Source: JAAYHV01 sp035268985 (GTDB lineage Bacteria > Bacillota > Clostridia > Peptostreptococcales > Anaerovoracaceae). Taken from it: 43,173 nucleotides of DNA. Location: positions 1 to 43,173 of the forward strand of contig DATFJV010000110.1 of the NCBI GenBank assembly GCA_035268985.1, written 5' to 3'. Position 1 is the first letter of the stretch. Each line of letters starts with the position of its first letter. The notes under the pieces were generated by a model that saw nothing but the letters and a program-made list of their open reading frames with translations, was not told the DNA's origin and searched no databases. Made by a program: the position numbers and the translations under genes. This document shows, in pieces, positions 15,765 to 24,776 of the stretch.

Positions 15765-15793
15765 AGTATAACCTAATTATTATTAATGTACAA
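15765..15793 (-). promoter_or_regulatory. Promoter of the truncated lipoprotein gene
   Basis: On the minus strand TTGTAC (15788-15793), a 17-bp spacer and TATACT (15765-15770). It lies about 70 bp before the lipoprotein ATG. Confidence 0.65.
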
Positions 15794-15863
15794 TTAAATT
15801 GTTACTAAATAATTTTCAGATACTAGAACTAACTATGGACATCATTATTAATCTTAATAACGC

Positions 15864-15894
15864 AAAAGCATCCTACTAATTGTAGAATGCTTTT
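15864..15894 (-). terminator. Terminator of the tRNA operon
   Basis: Arms 15864-15876 and 15882-15894 form a 13-bp stem with a 5-nt loop. On the minus strand the single imperfect pair is a G-U wobble; on the plus strand it would be a C-A mismatch, so the minus strand is the intended reading. It starts 5 bp after tRNA-fMet. Confidence 0.75.
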
Positions 15895-15898
15895 TTAA

Positions 15899-15974
<76 letters not shown>

Positions 15975-15990
15975 TCAATATTAAATTATT

Positions 15991-16079
15991 TGGTGCCGGA
16001 AGCCGGGGTCGAACCGGCACGATCTATTAAGATCGCAGGATTTTAAGTCCTGTGCGTCTGCCAATTCCGCCATTCCGGC
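15991..16079 (-). tRNA. tRNA-Leu (UAA)
   Basis: An 89-nt class II tRNA with a long variable arm, acceptor stem GCCGGAA/TTCCGGC and encoded CCA at 15991-15993. The anticodon loop CTTAAAA gives anticodon TAA. Confidence 0.95.
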
Positions 16080-16088
16080 ACAAATAAG

Positions 16089-16163
16089 TGGCTCCGAGGG
16101 TGGGACTCGAACCCACAACCTATCGGTTAACAGCCGATTGCTCTGCCATTGAGCTACCTCGGA
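16089..16163 (-). tRNA. tRNA-Asn (GUU)
   Basis: A 75-nt tRNA with acceptor stem TCCGAGG/CCTCGGA, T-arm GGGTTCGAGTCCC and encoded CCA at 16089-16091. The anticodon loop CTGTTAA gives GTT. It is the first tRNA of the three-gene operon. Confidence 0.95.
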
Positions 16164-16195
16164 ATACGCCTCGCAAATTTCTTGCGACGGATATC

Positions 16196-16224
16196 ATTAT
16201 ACCCAAATATGGGTATAATGTCAA
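16196..16224 (-). promoter_or_regulatory. Perfect consensus promoter of the tRNA operon
   Basis: On the minus strand TTGACA (16219-16224), exactly 17 bp, TATAAT (16196-16201). Both hexamers match the sigma-A consensus. The spacer and -10 are part of a 10-bp perfect palindrome (arms 16195-16204 and 16211-16220). A 6-bp hairpin (16171-16187) lies in the pre-tRNA leader. Confidence 0.9.
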
Positions 16225-16252
16225 GCTGTTTTTTACTAATAAATTTAATTAT

Positions 16253-17269
16253 TTAAACCAATTCTTTTTTGATTTTTTCATCCTCTTGTATGTTATTTTT
16301 TACTATTTCTATTTTCTTCATGTATTTGTCAATCATCTCAGTATTACCAAGCTTTTTGCACTCTTTTACAAGAGTTTCCATAACCTCTAAATTGCTAGGT
16401 GAATACTTTAATGCCATCTTTAAATCTTCTATGGATTCATGGGGTCTCTCTGTTTCTGCTTTTGCTACTCCCAAATAGTACCAAAGTGGCCACCATTTAT
16501 TGTAATTTGAGTTAGTATACTTTTGAAGTACATTTATACCATCATCATAATCTCCAACTAATACCATGTTGTAACCCTTTTCTATATTAATTGGTTCATC
16601 CAATAAAACTAATCTCTCTTTTATTTCATCCCTTAATTCTTTTTTATCATCATCTTTTTTAGTAAGTTCCATAAACATATCCCAAGTGAGCTTAGCTTTA
16701 ATATATAGCCCTAGGTTTAAATATCCATAGCCTAAAAAATAGTAACCCATATCAAATGATGGGTTTTTGAGTGTTACAAACTCAAAGGCTTCTAACGATT
16801 CTGCTTTATATCTAGCAATGTAGTCTTCTTCGGACCCTAGTTCATAGGAGTCCTTGCATGCTCTACCGTAACAATATATTGCATCTGCATTTTCAGGATC
16901 TAAAATAATAGCAGCTCTAAAAAGAATACATGCATAATCGTAATCCTTAGCCGCGGCAGTGTCTACTCCTTCATTTACTAAATACTTTATGAAATCTTTA
17001 CCTAATACTCTATTAATATACTCTATATAACTATCAATATGCTTAAAATTAGGGTCCGCTCCCATAACGAAAGCCATGCCCTCTCCTAAAGTTACCGTGG
17101 TTATACCTTTTAAGTGTTTTTTCATTATTGGCACTGGTACATCTTTCAATGTATCAATTAAATTTGCTTTTTCTAAAAATTCATAAGAAAGCTCATCGAA
17201 TATAACATTATCTTTTAATAATCTTATTAAATATGCTCCAATTCTGTCGTCCCTTTTTCTAAGCTCCAT
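16253..17269 (-). CDS. Tetratricopeptide-repeat protein
   Basis: A 338-residue soluble helical protein. TPR-like helix pairs are visible around 110-145 (DYACILFRAAIILDPENADA), 160-195, 225-245 and 265-300 (WWPLWYYLGVAKAETERPH, then LKMALKYSPSN). The first 95 residues are not TPR and not recognised. No signal peptide, so it is probably cytoplasmic and acts as a binding scaffold. Its ATG shares a base with the stop of the B12-type radical SAM gene (TAATG), so the two are translationally coupled and may work together. It is the last gene of the long run; no intrinsic terminator is visible before the tRNA promoter. Confidence 0.8.
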   Translation of the reverse strand: MELRKRDDRIGAYLIRLLKDNVIFDELSYEFLEKANLIDTLKDVPVPIMKKHLKGITTVTLGEGMAFVMGADPNFKHIDSYIEYINRVLGKDFIKYLVNEGVDTAAAKDYDYACILFRAAIILDPENADAIYCYGRACKDSYELGSEEDYIARYKAESLEAFEFVTLKNPSFDMGYYFLGYGYLNLGLYIKAKLTWDMFMELTKKDDDKKELRDEIKERLVLLDEPINIEKGYNMVLVGDYDDGINVLQKYTNSNYNKWWPLWYYLGVAKAETERPHESIEDLKMALKYSPSNLEVMETLVKECKKLGNTEMIDKYMKKIEIVKNNIQEDEKIKKELV

Positions 17270-18864
17270 TATTTAACTTCCCAACCTTTTCTATCAAATT
17301 TCTTTACAGTTTCTTGGTTCAATGAATTCAACATATCCATATGTATTACACTTTTAAATGCAACTAAACCCGTTTCCTTTTTTTGAATATCTGGCTCATA
17401 TCCCCTTTGCTCCATTAAGCTATTGGCATATGAAATAATCATTTCATCTCGTTTATTAATTTCATCATAAACCATATCTGCAAACTCATATAATATCCTA
17501 TATAGGTTTTCTTTGCTATGGGATCTATCTTGGTAACCTCTAGAATAGTAAAAATCAGCCAAGCGTTCATAAAAATTAAAAGGTGTACTACCTAACTTTT
17601 TGATTAAAAAATCTACCGACTTTTCAAAGCCGCCCCTATTGCCATACAAATTAAAAACCTTTTCAACCATCTTTAATTTTACAATATCCAAAGCACTCAT
17701 ATAATTATTAGAAATTACTTCATAAGGTGCGTTATCTCTAAATTTATATCCATGTTTAGATGCATCTCTTCTAATTTCTGTACCTTTTAACATCTTTAAA
17801 AAACCTAATTGTAAACAATCCGCACTCAAGCCATAAACTCTATTAAATGAATTTGCAAAAGAATTATAGTCTTCATAAGGAAGTCCTGCGATCAAATCTA
17901 CATGTATATGTATATTCCCCGCCTCGATTATCTTTTTAACATAATACATAAGCGGATAAATATTTTCACGTCTGTTTACAGCTTTCAATGTTTTCGGGTT
18001 AGTGCTTTGTATACCAATTTCCAATTGGAACATTCCAGGTCTAACATGTGACAATAACTCTACTGCTTCATCGTTTAATAAGTCGCCATTTATTTCAAAA
18101 TGGAAATTTGTAACTCCATTGTCATTGTTAATTAAGAAGTCCCATATTTTTAAAGCTCTTTGTCTGTAGTAGTTAAATGTTCTATCTATAAATTTTACCT
18201 GCTTTACATTTTTCATGAGGAAATATCCAATATCTCGTCTTACTCTATTAATATTTAAAGGTCTAATCTTTTTATCTATTGAACTTAAACAATAGGAACA
18301 ATTATAGGGACAACCCCTAACAGACTCATAATATATAACCTTATCTTTATCAAAATCAATCGTTTCATAAGGAAAAGGGATTTCATTGAAGTCTATAGTA
18401 TCGTCCTCTTCATTAATATAAACAGCTTTACCTATTCTATATCCAAGACCTTTAATATATTTAAAGGAATAATCCTCCATATATATAGATTTCAAAAGAT
18501 TGAAAAAAGTTATCTCACCTTCACCACGCAACACAAAATCTACACAAGGATTTTGTGTCATATATTCTTCGGTATCATAGCTTACTTCAGGGCCACCCAC
18601 AACAATAATTATATTGGGAGCAGCTTCTCTGATTTCTTCAATTAGAGAATTTATAAGTTCTATGTTCCAAATATAACATGAAAAGCAAACTATATCATAA
18701 TCGTCCCTTATTATCTCATTGAAAACATAGTCCCTTTCATTGTTGATTGTGTACTCCCTAAGGGTAACATCAAAAGGGGAATTAGCTACGACATTGTACA
18801 AATATCTTATTGCTAAATTTGAATGTACATATTTTGAATTTAATGTAGTTAATAGCAGTTTCAT
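17269..18864 (-). CDS. B12-binding-domain radical SAM protein (DUF4080-type)
   Basis: A 531-residue enzyme with an N-terminal cobalamin-binding-like Rossmann domain (about 1-130; VCFSCYIWNIE, VVGGPEVSYD, VLRGEGE) and a radical SAM core with RGCPYNCSYC, whose Cys185, Cys189 and Cys192 hold the 4Fe-4S cluster. The C-terminal 150 residues look like the DUF4080 extension. Such proteins use S-adenosylmethionine, often with corrinoid, to methylate or rearrange unreactive carbons. The substrate of this clade is unknown to me. The B12 domain lacks an obvious DxHxxG, so cobalamin may bind base-off without His ligation or not at all. It follows the other radical SAM gene by 7 bp. Confidence 0.85.
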   Translation of the reverse strand: MKLLLTTLNSKYVHSNLAIRYLYNVVANSPFDVTLREYTINNERDYVFNEIIRDDYDIVCFSCYIWNIELINSLIEEIREAAPNIIIVVGGPEVSYDTEEYMTQNPCVDFVLRGEGEITFFNLLKSIYMEDYSFKYIKGLGYRIGKAVYINEEDDTIDFNEIPFPYETIDFDKDKVIYYESVRGCPYNCSYCLSSIDKKIRPLNINRVRRDIGYFLMKNVKQVKFIDRTFNYYRQRALKIWDFLINNDNGVTNFHFEINGDLLNDEAVELLSHVRPGMFQLEIGIQSTNPKTLKAVNRRENIYPLMYYVKKIIEAGNIHIHVDLIAGLPYEDYNSFANSFNRVYGLSADCLQLGFLKMLKGTEIRRDASKHGYKFRDNAPYEVISNNYMSALDIVKLKMVEKVFNLYGNRGGFEKSVDFLIKKLGSTPFNFYERLADFYYSRGYQDRSHSKENLYRILYEFADMVYDEINKRDEMIISYANSLMEQRGYEPDIQKKETGLVAFKSVIHMDMLNSLNQETVKKFDRKGWEVK

Positions 18865-18871
18865 ATTTCAC

Positions 18872-19744
18872 CTATAACATCCTAAATCTTTCATCCTTTA
18901 ACATTCCTTGATCTTCCATTGCCTTCTTTAGTTGATTGAGCATTCTTTCTTTATCTTTCGGCAAATCTCCCCTTAAGGAAATATAATTTGAAGCATGATT
19001 ACTTCTGAACACGCAAGTATTTGTTGGATTCGCATTTTCTAAAAGAAGATATGTTTCTGCCACAACCTCTTCAGGTGATAATAATTCAAAATCTCCTCTT
19101 CTAACAACATCATACAACGGTGCACTTGGTTCTAACATTAATGTCAGTAAACTAACATAAGATGCATTCATCTTTGATATCATTTTGCCTGTTTCTACTG
19201 CATGCTCTTTCCATCCGTCTTTTCCTGCCATTCCTGAAATAAAGGTTACCGAACACTTAATGCCTGCATTTTCACAGCGATTAACTGATTCAATTAATTG
19301 GTCAGCCTTTACGCCCTTTTTAATTTCTTTTAATACTTTTTCACTTCCTGATTCAGCCCCAAGATACAATATACCAATTCCTGCTTCCTTCAGTGCTATA
19401 AGCTCCTCATCAGTTTTCCTTAAAATATCCTTTGCAGAACCATATATTCCAACCCTTTTACATTCAGGGAAAAGCTCTTTTATTTTTTCTAACACCACAA
19501 GAAGCTTACTATTGCTAAGGCACATCGCATCACCATCACATATAAAGATTTTTTCAACCCTTCTATATGTTTTTCTGGCCATTTCTATATCTTCCAATAC
19601 CTCTTCAATTTTTCTTAAATGAAAATTCTTTTCTTTATACATACTACAAAACGTGCATTGATTGTGCGAACAACCCACAGTAACTTGTATTAACAAACTA
19701 TATGCCTCACTTGGCGGTCTATAAATATTTCCTTCGTATCTCAT
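18872..19744 (-). CDS. Radical SAM protein with CX4CX2C cluster motif
   Basis: A 290-residue protein of the Elp3/HemN-like radical SAM group. It begins MRYEGNIYRPPSEAYSLLIQ, followed by CSHNQCTFC with Cys25, Cys30 and Cys33. That is CX4CX2C, one residue longer than the standard CX3CX2C, and I believe this is a feature of the family. Later landmarks are FICDGDAMCLS, GIGILYLGAESGS (SAM-binding strand) and GIKCSVTFISGMAG. The reaction is not known; database names such as 'coproporphyrinogen oxidase-like' are unreliable here. Its ATG overlaps the argS stop by one base. Confidence 0.85.
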   Translation of the reverse strand: MRYEGNIYRPPSEAYSLLIQVTVGCSHNQCTFCSMYKEKNFHLRKIEEVLEDIEMARKTYRRVEKIFICDGDAMCLSNSKLLVVLEKIKELFPECKRVGIYGSAKDILRKTDEELIALKEAGIGILYLGAESGSEKVLKEIKKGVKADQLIESVNRCENAGIKCSVTFISGMAGKDGWKEHAVETGKMISKMNASYVSLLTLMLEPSAPLYDVVRRGDFELLSPEEVVAETYLLLENANPTNTCVFRSNHASNYISLRGDLPKDKERMLNQLKKAMEDQGMLKDERFRML

Positions 19745-21459
19745 TACATTTTCTCCGGTGCTTTAATTCCTAATAAGCCTAAACCATTATTTAAAGCTGT
19801 CTTTGACGCTATAACTAAAGCCATTTTGGCAATTTTTTCTTTTTCGTTATCTACTAATATATATTCATCTCGATAGAATCTATTGAATGCTTGTGCAATA
19901 TTTACAATTTGCCTAGTTACAATTGAAGGCTCATATTTATAAGCTGCTTCTTTTACAACTTCAGGCAATCTATATATTTCTTTAGCCAAGTTATATGCAC
20001 TTTCGCTAGTCAAATAATCATATTCGATCTCTTTCCCCTCTGCCTTATTAACAACTTCTTCCCCAGCTTTTCTCATTAAGCTAGCAGCTCTAGCATGGTT
20101 ATATTGTACATATGGACCAGTTTCACCGTCAAAATTCAAAACTTTATCCCATGAAAAGACATAGTCCTTAATTCTTCCATTTGATAATTCTTGGAAAATA
20201 ACTGCCCCAATTCCTACCATTTTTGCAGTTTCTTCAATATCATCAGCATTTGTATCTTTTTCTTTAATTACATCTTTTGTTTTTTCAATTGCCCTATTTA
20301 ATACATCTTCTAAGAAAACAACTCTTCCGTGTCTCGTCGACATTGTTCCTTCTTCTAAGCTGACAAGTCCAAATGGGACATGGACACAGTCCTTAACCCA
20401 ATCATATCCTAAAAGTTCTAAAACTTTCATCCATTGCTTGAAGTGAAGATTTTGCTGAGAAGCTACTACATAAATATTTTTTTCAAAATCGTAAGTTTCT
20501 TTTCTGTAAACTGCAGCGGCAATATCTCTAGTTACATATAAAGTTGATCCATCCGACTTAGTTATAAGTGCTGGATTCATACCATATTCTTCCAAATCAA
20601 CAATTTGAGCCCCTTGAGAATCAACCATTAAACCTCTATCTTTAAGTTCTTTTAAGAACCTAGGCATTCTATCAGAGTAGAAGCTCTCACCATCAAGGGA
20701 GTCAAATTCAATATCAAGCATCTTATATACCCTATAAAACTCTTTTAAGCTTTCATCTCTAAACCATTTCCATAGTTTTAATTCTTCTTCTTCTCTGTTT
20801 TCTAGCTTTGTAAATGTTTCTCTCGCTTCATCATCTAGTTTAGGATTGCTTTCAACTTCAATATGAAATTTAGTGTAGTATTCTAAAAGTGTCTGTATAG
20901 GAGATGCTTTAACATCTTCTTCATTTCCCCAGTGTCTATATGCTACAATCATTTTACCAAATTGGGTACCATAATCACCCAAATGATTGATTCTAATAAC
21001 ATTATAACCTATTGCTTCATAAATCTTATACAAAGAATTCCCAATTACAGTACTTCTAATATGTCCTATATGAAAAGGTTTAGCAATATTAGGAGAAGAA
21101 TATTCTACTATAACTGATTTTCCTTCACCTATATTACTTTTACCAAAATTTTTACCATCTTCTATTACTTCTTCTATAACATCTTTTACAAACACTTTTT
21201 TGTTAACGAACATGTTAACATAGGCGTTAACTTGTTTGACCTCAGAAAATAGTTCATCTTCACTAATTCTTAAAACTATTGATTTTGCAATTAGTGGTGG
21301 TGCTTTTCTCATAACTTTTGCTAATCTGAAACATGGAAATGCATAATCACCCATACTACTATCAGTGGGAACTTCCACCATATTTTTAATTTCTTCAATG
21401 TCCAACCCTAGTTCATCTGAATAAATTATCTTTGCTATTTCATTTTTAAAATCTATCAT
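19744..21459 (-). CDS. argS: Arginyl-tRNA synthetase
   Basis: A class I aminoacyl-tRNA synthetase of 571 residues, normal for the family. It has an N-terminal additional domain (about 1-100), the HIGH motif at 130-133 in AKPFHIGHIRST, the ArgS form of KMSKS (GTMSTRHGRV), and the anticodon-binding domain at the end (about 450-571, with NIAQAFNRFYRDE). It charges tRNA-Arg. The start follows an AGGAG ribosome binding site, and the end overlaps the radical SAM gene by one base. Confidence 0.97.
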   Translation of the reverse strand: MIDFKNEIAKIIYSDELGLDIEEIKNMVEVPTDSSMGDYAFPCFRLAKVMRKAPPLIAKSIVLRISEDELFSEVKQVNAYVNMFVNKKVFVKDVIEEVIEDGKNFGKSNIGEGKSVIVEYSSPNIAKPFHIGHIRSTVIGNSLYKIYEAIGYNVIRINHLGDYGTQFGKMIVAYRHWGNEEDVKASPIQTLLEYYTKFHIEVESNPKLDDEARETFTKLENREEEELKLWKWFRDESLKEFYRVYKMLDIEFDSLDGESFYSDRMPRFLKELKDRGLMVDSQGAQIVDLEEYGMNPALITKSDGSTLYVTRDIAAAVYRKETYDFEKNIYVVASQQNLHFKQWMKVLELLGYDWVKDCVHVPFGLVSLEEGTMSTRHGRVVFLEDVLNRAIEKTKDVIKEKDTNADDIEETAKMVGIGAVIFQELSNGRIKDYVFSWDKVLNFDGETGPYVQYNHARAASLMRKAGEEVVNKAEGKEIEYDYLTSESAYNLAKEIYRLPEVVKEAAYKYEPSIVTRQIVNIAQAFNRFYRDEYILVDNEKEKIAKMALVIASKTALNNGLGLLGIKAPEKM

Positions 21460-21472
21460 AACTCTACTCCTG

Positions 21473-21895
21473 TTATTTAAAATCTTCCTCTGTCATCAAA
21501 TTGATTCCAATTCCCCTTAATTTTTTAGCAAATATACCATCCCCTTCACTTTTTGAATGGCTAAAAGTACCATCATATATTGTACCTACACCACATGAAG
21601 GACTATTTGCCTTAAGTATTGCCCCTTCAATATTATCTTTTTTATCTATTACATTTTTCAGTGATTTTTCTGCACCTATTGTAAATGCATGGGTTAAATC
21701 TTTTCCGGTTTTGTCTATAACCAAACCGTTCACTATTTCAGCCGGAGGTCTAGGAGACTTGAGTCCGCCTGCTTCTTCAGGACAAACTTCTATGAAGTCC
21801 CTATTCTTACAAAATTCCAGTATTTTTTCGTTCTTGTTATTTCCTCCATTATATTTACAGTTATAACCAAGTAAGCATTTACTAATTATATACAA
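21473..21895 (-). CDS. DUF523 / TudS-like Fe-S protein
   Basis: A 140-residue protein with the DUF523 pattern: SKCLLGYNCKYNGG near the start (Cys7, Cys13), EVCPEEAGGLKSPRPPAE (Cys about 39) and KANSPSCGVGTIYDG (Cys about 108). The short DUF523 protein TudS was shown to be a 4Fe-4S thiouracil desulfidase, so a sulfur-removing role on a thiolated base is a reasonable guess, not proven. The start codon is TTG at 21895, with AAGGAG 8 nt upstream; no ATG upstream fits. It sits 2 bp after mutS2. Confidence 0.85.
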   Translation of the reverse strand: MYIISKCLLGYNCKYNGGNNKNEKILEFCKNRDFIEVCPEEAGGLKSPRPPAEIVNGLVIDKTGKDLTHAFTIGAEKSLKNVIDKKDNIEGAILKANSPSCGVGTIYDGTFSHSKSEGDGIFAKKLRGIGINLMTEEDFK

Positions 21896-21897
21896 AG

Positions 21898-24279
21898 TTA
21901 TTTCTCCTTAAATTTAACTATAGTAACGCCTTCTCCACCCTCATTATATATTCCAGGCCTTGCAGACTTTACGTGCTTATTTCTTTTAAGAGCCGCTCTA
22001 ATACCATCTTTTAGTATGCCTTCTCCTCTTCCATGTATAATCGTCACTTCTTTAAGGCCCGATATAAATGCATCATCTAAATATTTATCAACATTCATCA
22101 ATGCCTCATCTAAATTTTCACCTCTTACTGATATGCTAGACGATATGTTCATAGCCTTCACATTATACATACTACCATAACTTTGCACCTTTTGTCTTCC
22201 TTTTTTTTGACTTTTAGTAGAACCTATTATAGTTAAGTCAGCTATAGGCACCGTCATTTTCATTATTCCTACTTCTACTCGTACTTCATCTTTTGAGTCA
22301 GGTAGTGTGATAACTATACCGTTTTGCCCAATACTAAGAACTTTAACTCTTGTTCCAATTTTAAGATCTTCTTTATTTACGGGCTTATCTGGCTCTTCTC
22401 TTTTTATGGTAGATGAATATTTTTTTTCAGTTAACCGAAGCTTTTTGTTACTCTCGTCAAGTATTTTATTTCTATTTGCAAAGTTATTGTTATTCTTTAA
22501 TTTACGCAGTTCTTTTTTTATTTCCTCAGATACCTCTTTTGCTTCTTTAACGGTGAATCTAGCTTCATCTTTAGCATCTTCAATTATTTTCTGCTTTTTA
22601 TTTTCCGCTTCATCCAAAGCCTTTTCAGCAGCTTCTAATTTTCTCTTGAGACTAACTTTTAATAAAATTGCCTCATCCTTTTCCGCCTCAGCTATTTTTT
22701 TATCATTTTCTATGGAAGTAATTACATCCTCAAATTGTAAATCAGCTCCGTCAATTAGTCTATTGGCTTTTTTTATGATTGTTTCATTAAGACCTAGTTT
22801 CCTTGATATTTCAAAAGCATTTGATTTCCCTGGTAAACCTATTCTTAATCTATATGTTGGACTCAAAGTTTTTAAATCAAATTCCATTGAAGCATTTTCT
22901 GTATTTTCTTCAGTCAGTGCATACTTTTTTAATTCCGTATAATGAGTAGTTGCTACTATCTTTGCTTTCCTAAACCTTAGCTCTTCTAATATAGAAATTC
23001 CAAGCGCTGCACCTTCTACAGGGTCTGTTCCTGCACCAAGTTCATCGAATAGTACTAAACTTTTATTGTCAGCATTATTAACAATTTCAACAATATTTTT
23101 CATATGAGAAGAAAAAGTACTAAGGCTTTGCTCTATACTTTGTTCATCTCCAATATCAGCAAATACTTCCTGAAAGGTCCCTATTTCGCTAGTATTGGCT
23201 GCTGGAATATGAAGGCCTGTTTGAGTCATTAAAACAAATAAGCCTATAGTTTTTAGAGTTACAGTTTTACCTCCCGTATTTGGCCCTGTAATAATTAACG
23301 TTTCAAATTCTTTCCCAAGTCTTACATCTATTGGTACAACTGATTTTGATTCAATTAATGGGTGCCTACCTTTTACAATATTTACATATCCTTCGTCATT
23401 TACCTTAGGGCATTCACCTTCCATAAGATTTGACAATTTACCTTTTGCATTTATAAAGTCAAGCTCCACTAACAGCTTTTGATTATTCTTAATATCATGA
23501 TAATGTTCAGAAACCTTGTCCGTTAATTCTTTAAGGATCCTGTCTATTTCTACTTTCTCGGAAAGCTCAAGCTGTTTTAGCTCATTATTCATTTCAACTA
23601 TAGCTTGAGGTTCAATGAAAAGTGTGGCTCCACTTTGGGATTGATCATGAATCATGCCAGGAACTAGGTTTCTATGTTCTTGCTTTACGGGTATTACGAA
23701 CCTTCCATCTCTAATGGTGACAATAGAATCCTGTAAATATGTTTTCATGGAAGATGAATTCGTCATCTGATTAAGTTTTGCCCTGACAGACTCATTTTTA
23801 CGTTGTATCCCCCTTCTGATATTTCTTAATTCAGGAGAAGCATTGTCTGCCATTTCATCTTCAGTTAATATGCATCTATCTATATCCATTTCTAAACTTT
23901 TTAATAATACTAATAAATTTGCTATTCCCATAATTAAAGGTAACTCTGGTATATCACCACTTAAAAAAGCCTTAACCTGTTTAGCTATTCTTAGATTATA
24001 TTTAACCATAAGAAGTTGCTTCATGGACAAGCTCCCACCTTTTCTAGATAAATTTAATATACCATCTATATCATAGAAATTTCCTATAGGGATAGCTCCT
24101 TTATGCACGATAACGGAAACCGCTTCCGTAGTCTCCGTTAATGCTTCATTAATCATACGTAAATTTTTCATCGGTCTAAGTTTATTGACAACTTCCATTG
24201 TCATTTTAGAACCGACCTGGTCATTCAACATATCTATTATTTTTTCATACTCTAAAACTTTTAAGGCTTTTCTGTTCAT
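21898..24279 (-). CDS. mutS2: MutS2 family ATPase/endonuclease with Smr domain
   Basis: A 793-residue protein of typical length: N-terminal core helices, ATPase with Walker A TGPNTGGKT (331-339) and Walker B LVLFDELGAGTDP, a Lys/Glu-rich coiled coil (about 510-625), and a C-terminal Smr domain (about 715-793) with the nuclease motif IIHGRGEGIL. MutS2 suppresses recombination in some bacteria; in Bacillus it also splits collided ribosomes (name RqcU). It has no mismatch-recognition domain. The gene starts 2 bp after zapA with only a weak ribosome binding site, so coupling is likely. Confidence 0.96.
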   Translation of the reverse strand: MNRKALKVLEYEKIIDMLNDQVGSKMTMEVVNKLRPMKNLRMINEALTETTEAVSVIVHKGAIPIGNFYDIDGILNLSRKGGSLSMKQLLMVKYNLRIAKQVKAFLSGDIPELPLIMGIANLLVLLKSLEMDIDRCILTEDEMADNASPELRNIRRGIQRKNESVRAKLNQMTNSSSMKTYLQDSIVTIRDGRFVIPVKQEHRNLVPGMIHDQSQSGATLFIEPQAIVEMNNELKQLELSEKVEIDRILKELTDKVSEHYHDIKNNQKLLVELDFINAKGKLSNLMEGECPKVNDEGYVNIVKGRHPLIESKSVVPIDVRLGKEFETLIITGPNTGGKTVTLKTIGLFVLMTQTGLHIPAANTSEIGTFQEVFADIGDEQSIEQSLSTFSSHMKNIVEIVNNADNKSLVLFDELGAGTDPVEGAALGISILEELRFRKAKIVATTHYTELKKYALTEENTENASMEFDLKTLSPTYRLRIGLPGKSNAFEISRKLGLNETIIKKANRLIDGADLQFEDVITSIENDKKIAEAEKDEAILLKVSLKRKLEAAEKALDEAENKKQKIIEDAKDEARFTVKEAKEVSEEIKKELRKLKNNNNFANRNKILDESNKKLRLTEKKYSSTIKREEPDKPVNKEDLKIGTRVKVLSIGQNGIVITLPDSKDEVRVEVGIMKMTVPIADLTIIGSTKSQKKGRQKVQSYGSMYNVKAMNISSSISVRGENLDEALMNVDKYLDDAFISGLKEVTIIHGRGEGILKDGIRAALKRNKHVKSARPGIYNEGGEGVTIVKFKEK

Positions 24280-24281
24280 TA

Positions 24282-24752
24282 TTAACGCTCAAACCTCTTT
24301 AAATTCTCTATTTCATTTTTAAGCCTAACATTTTCCATTTGCAAATCAAAATAGGCATTTTCAAAATCACTACATTTACGCTCTATGTCAGTGTGTTTAT
24401 TCTTTTCTTGTTCTCTTAATTCATTGGCAGAATTTAACGCATCCTTCAACTCAGCAATTTGTTTTTTTGAGTCTTCCCACATATCAATATAGTGTTTAAC
24501 ATCACTATCTAATTGTTGTTTATCATCATGCAATATTTCATTCTGTTCTTTACTTTCCATTAGTTTTTCAGTAATATTTATGGAAGTCAATACAGCAACC
24601 CTAAAATTAATGTTACTGTTTAATTGTCTACTTATACGCTTCATCTCATCATCTACATATTTAGCAATTTCTTTAATCTTATCTTCACTTTTTTCACCGG
24701 CCAAAGTATATGTACCACCGCCCAAGCTAATTTCAACCCTGTTCTTATCCAT
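24282..24752 (-). CDS. zapA: Cell-division protein ZapA
   Basis: A 156-residue protein with an N-terminal ZapA globular domain (MDKNRVEISLGGGTYTLAGE, then EIAKYVDDEMKRI and RVAVLTSINITEKL) and a long C-terminal coiled coil (about 65-154) that is longer than in small ZapA proteins. ZapA cross-links FtsZ filaments at the division ring. It is encoded in the same run as ftsZ, five genes downstream, between pheT and mutS2, as in many Firmicutes. Confidence 0.92.
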   Translation of the reverse strand: MDKNRVEISLGGGTYTLAGEKSEDKIKEIAKYVDDEMKRISRQLNSNINFRVAVLTSINITEKLMESKEQNEILHDDKQQLDSDVKHYIDMWEDSKKQIAELKDALNSANELREQEKNKHTDIERKCSDFENAYFDLQMENVRLKNEIENLKRFER

Positions 24753-24776
24753 AATTACTCCTTTACATAAATGTCA

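Noticed and set aside
16088..16390. Plus-strand ORF of 100 codons over tRNA-Asn
   Set aside because: Its start region reads through the antisense of tRNA-Asn, the well-known source of false 'VGLEPTTYRL' proteins, and the rest is antisense to the TPR gene.
22307..22942. Plus-strand ORF of 211 codons
   Set aside because: It is antisense to the Lys/Glu-rich coiled coil of mutS2; the Ser/Leu/Phe-rich translation is the expected shadow.
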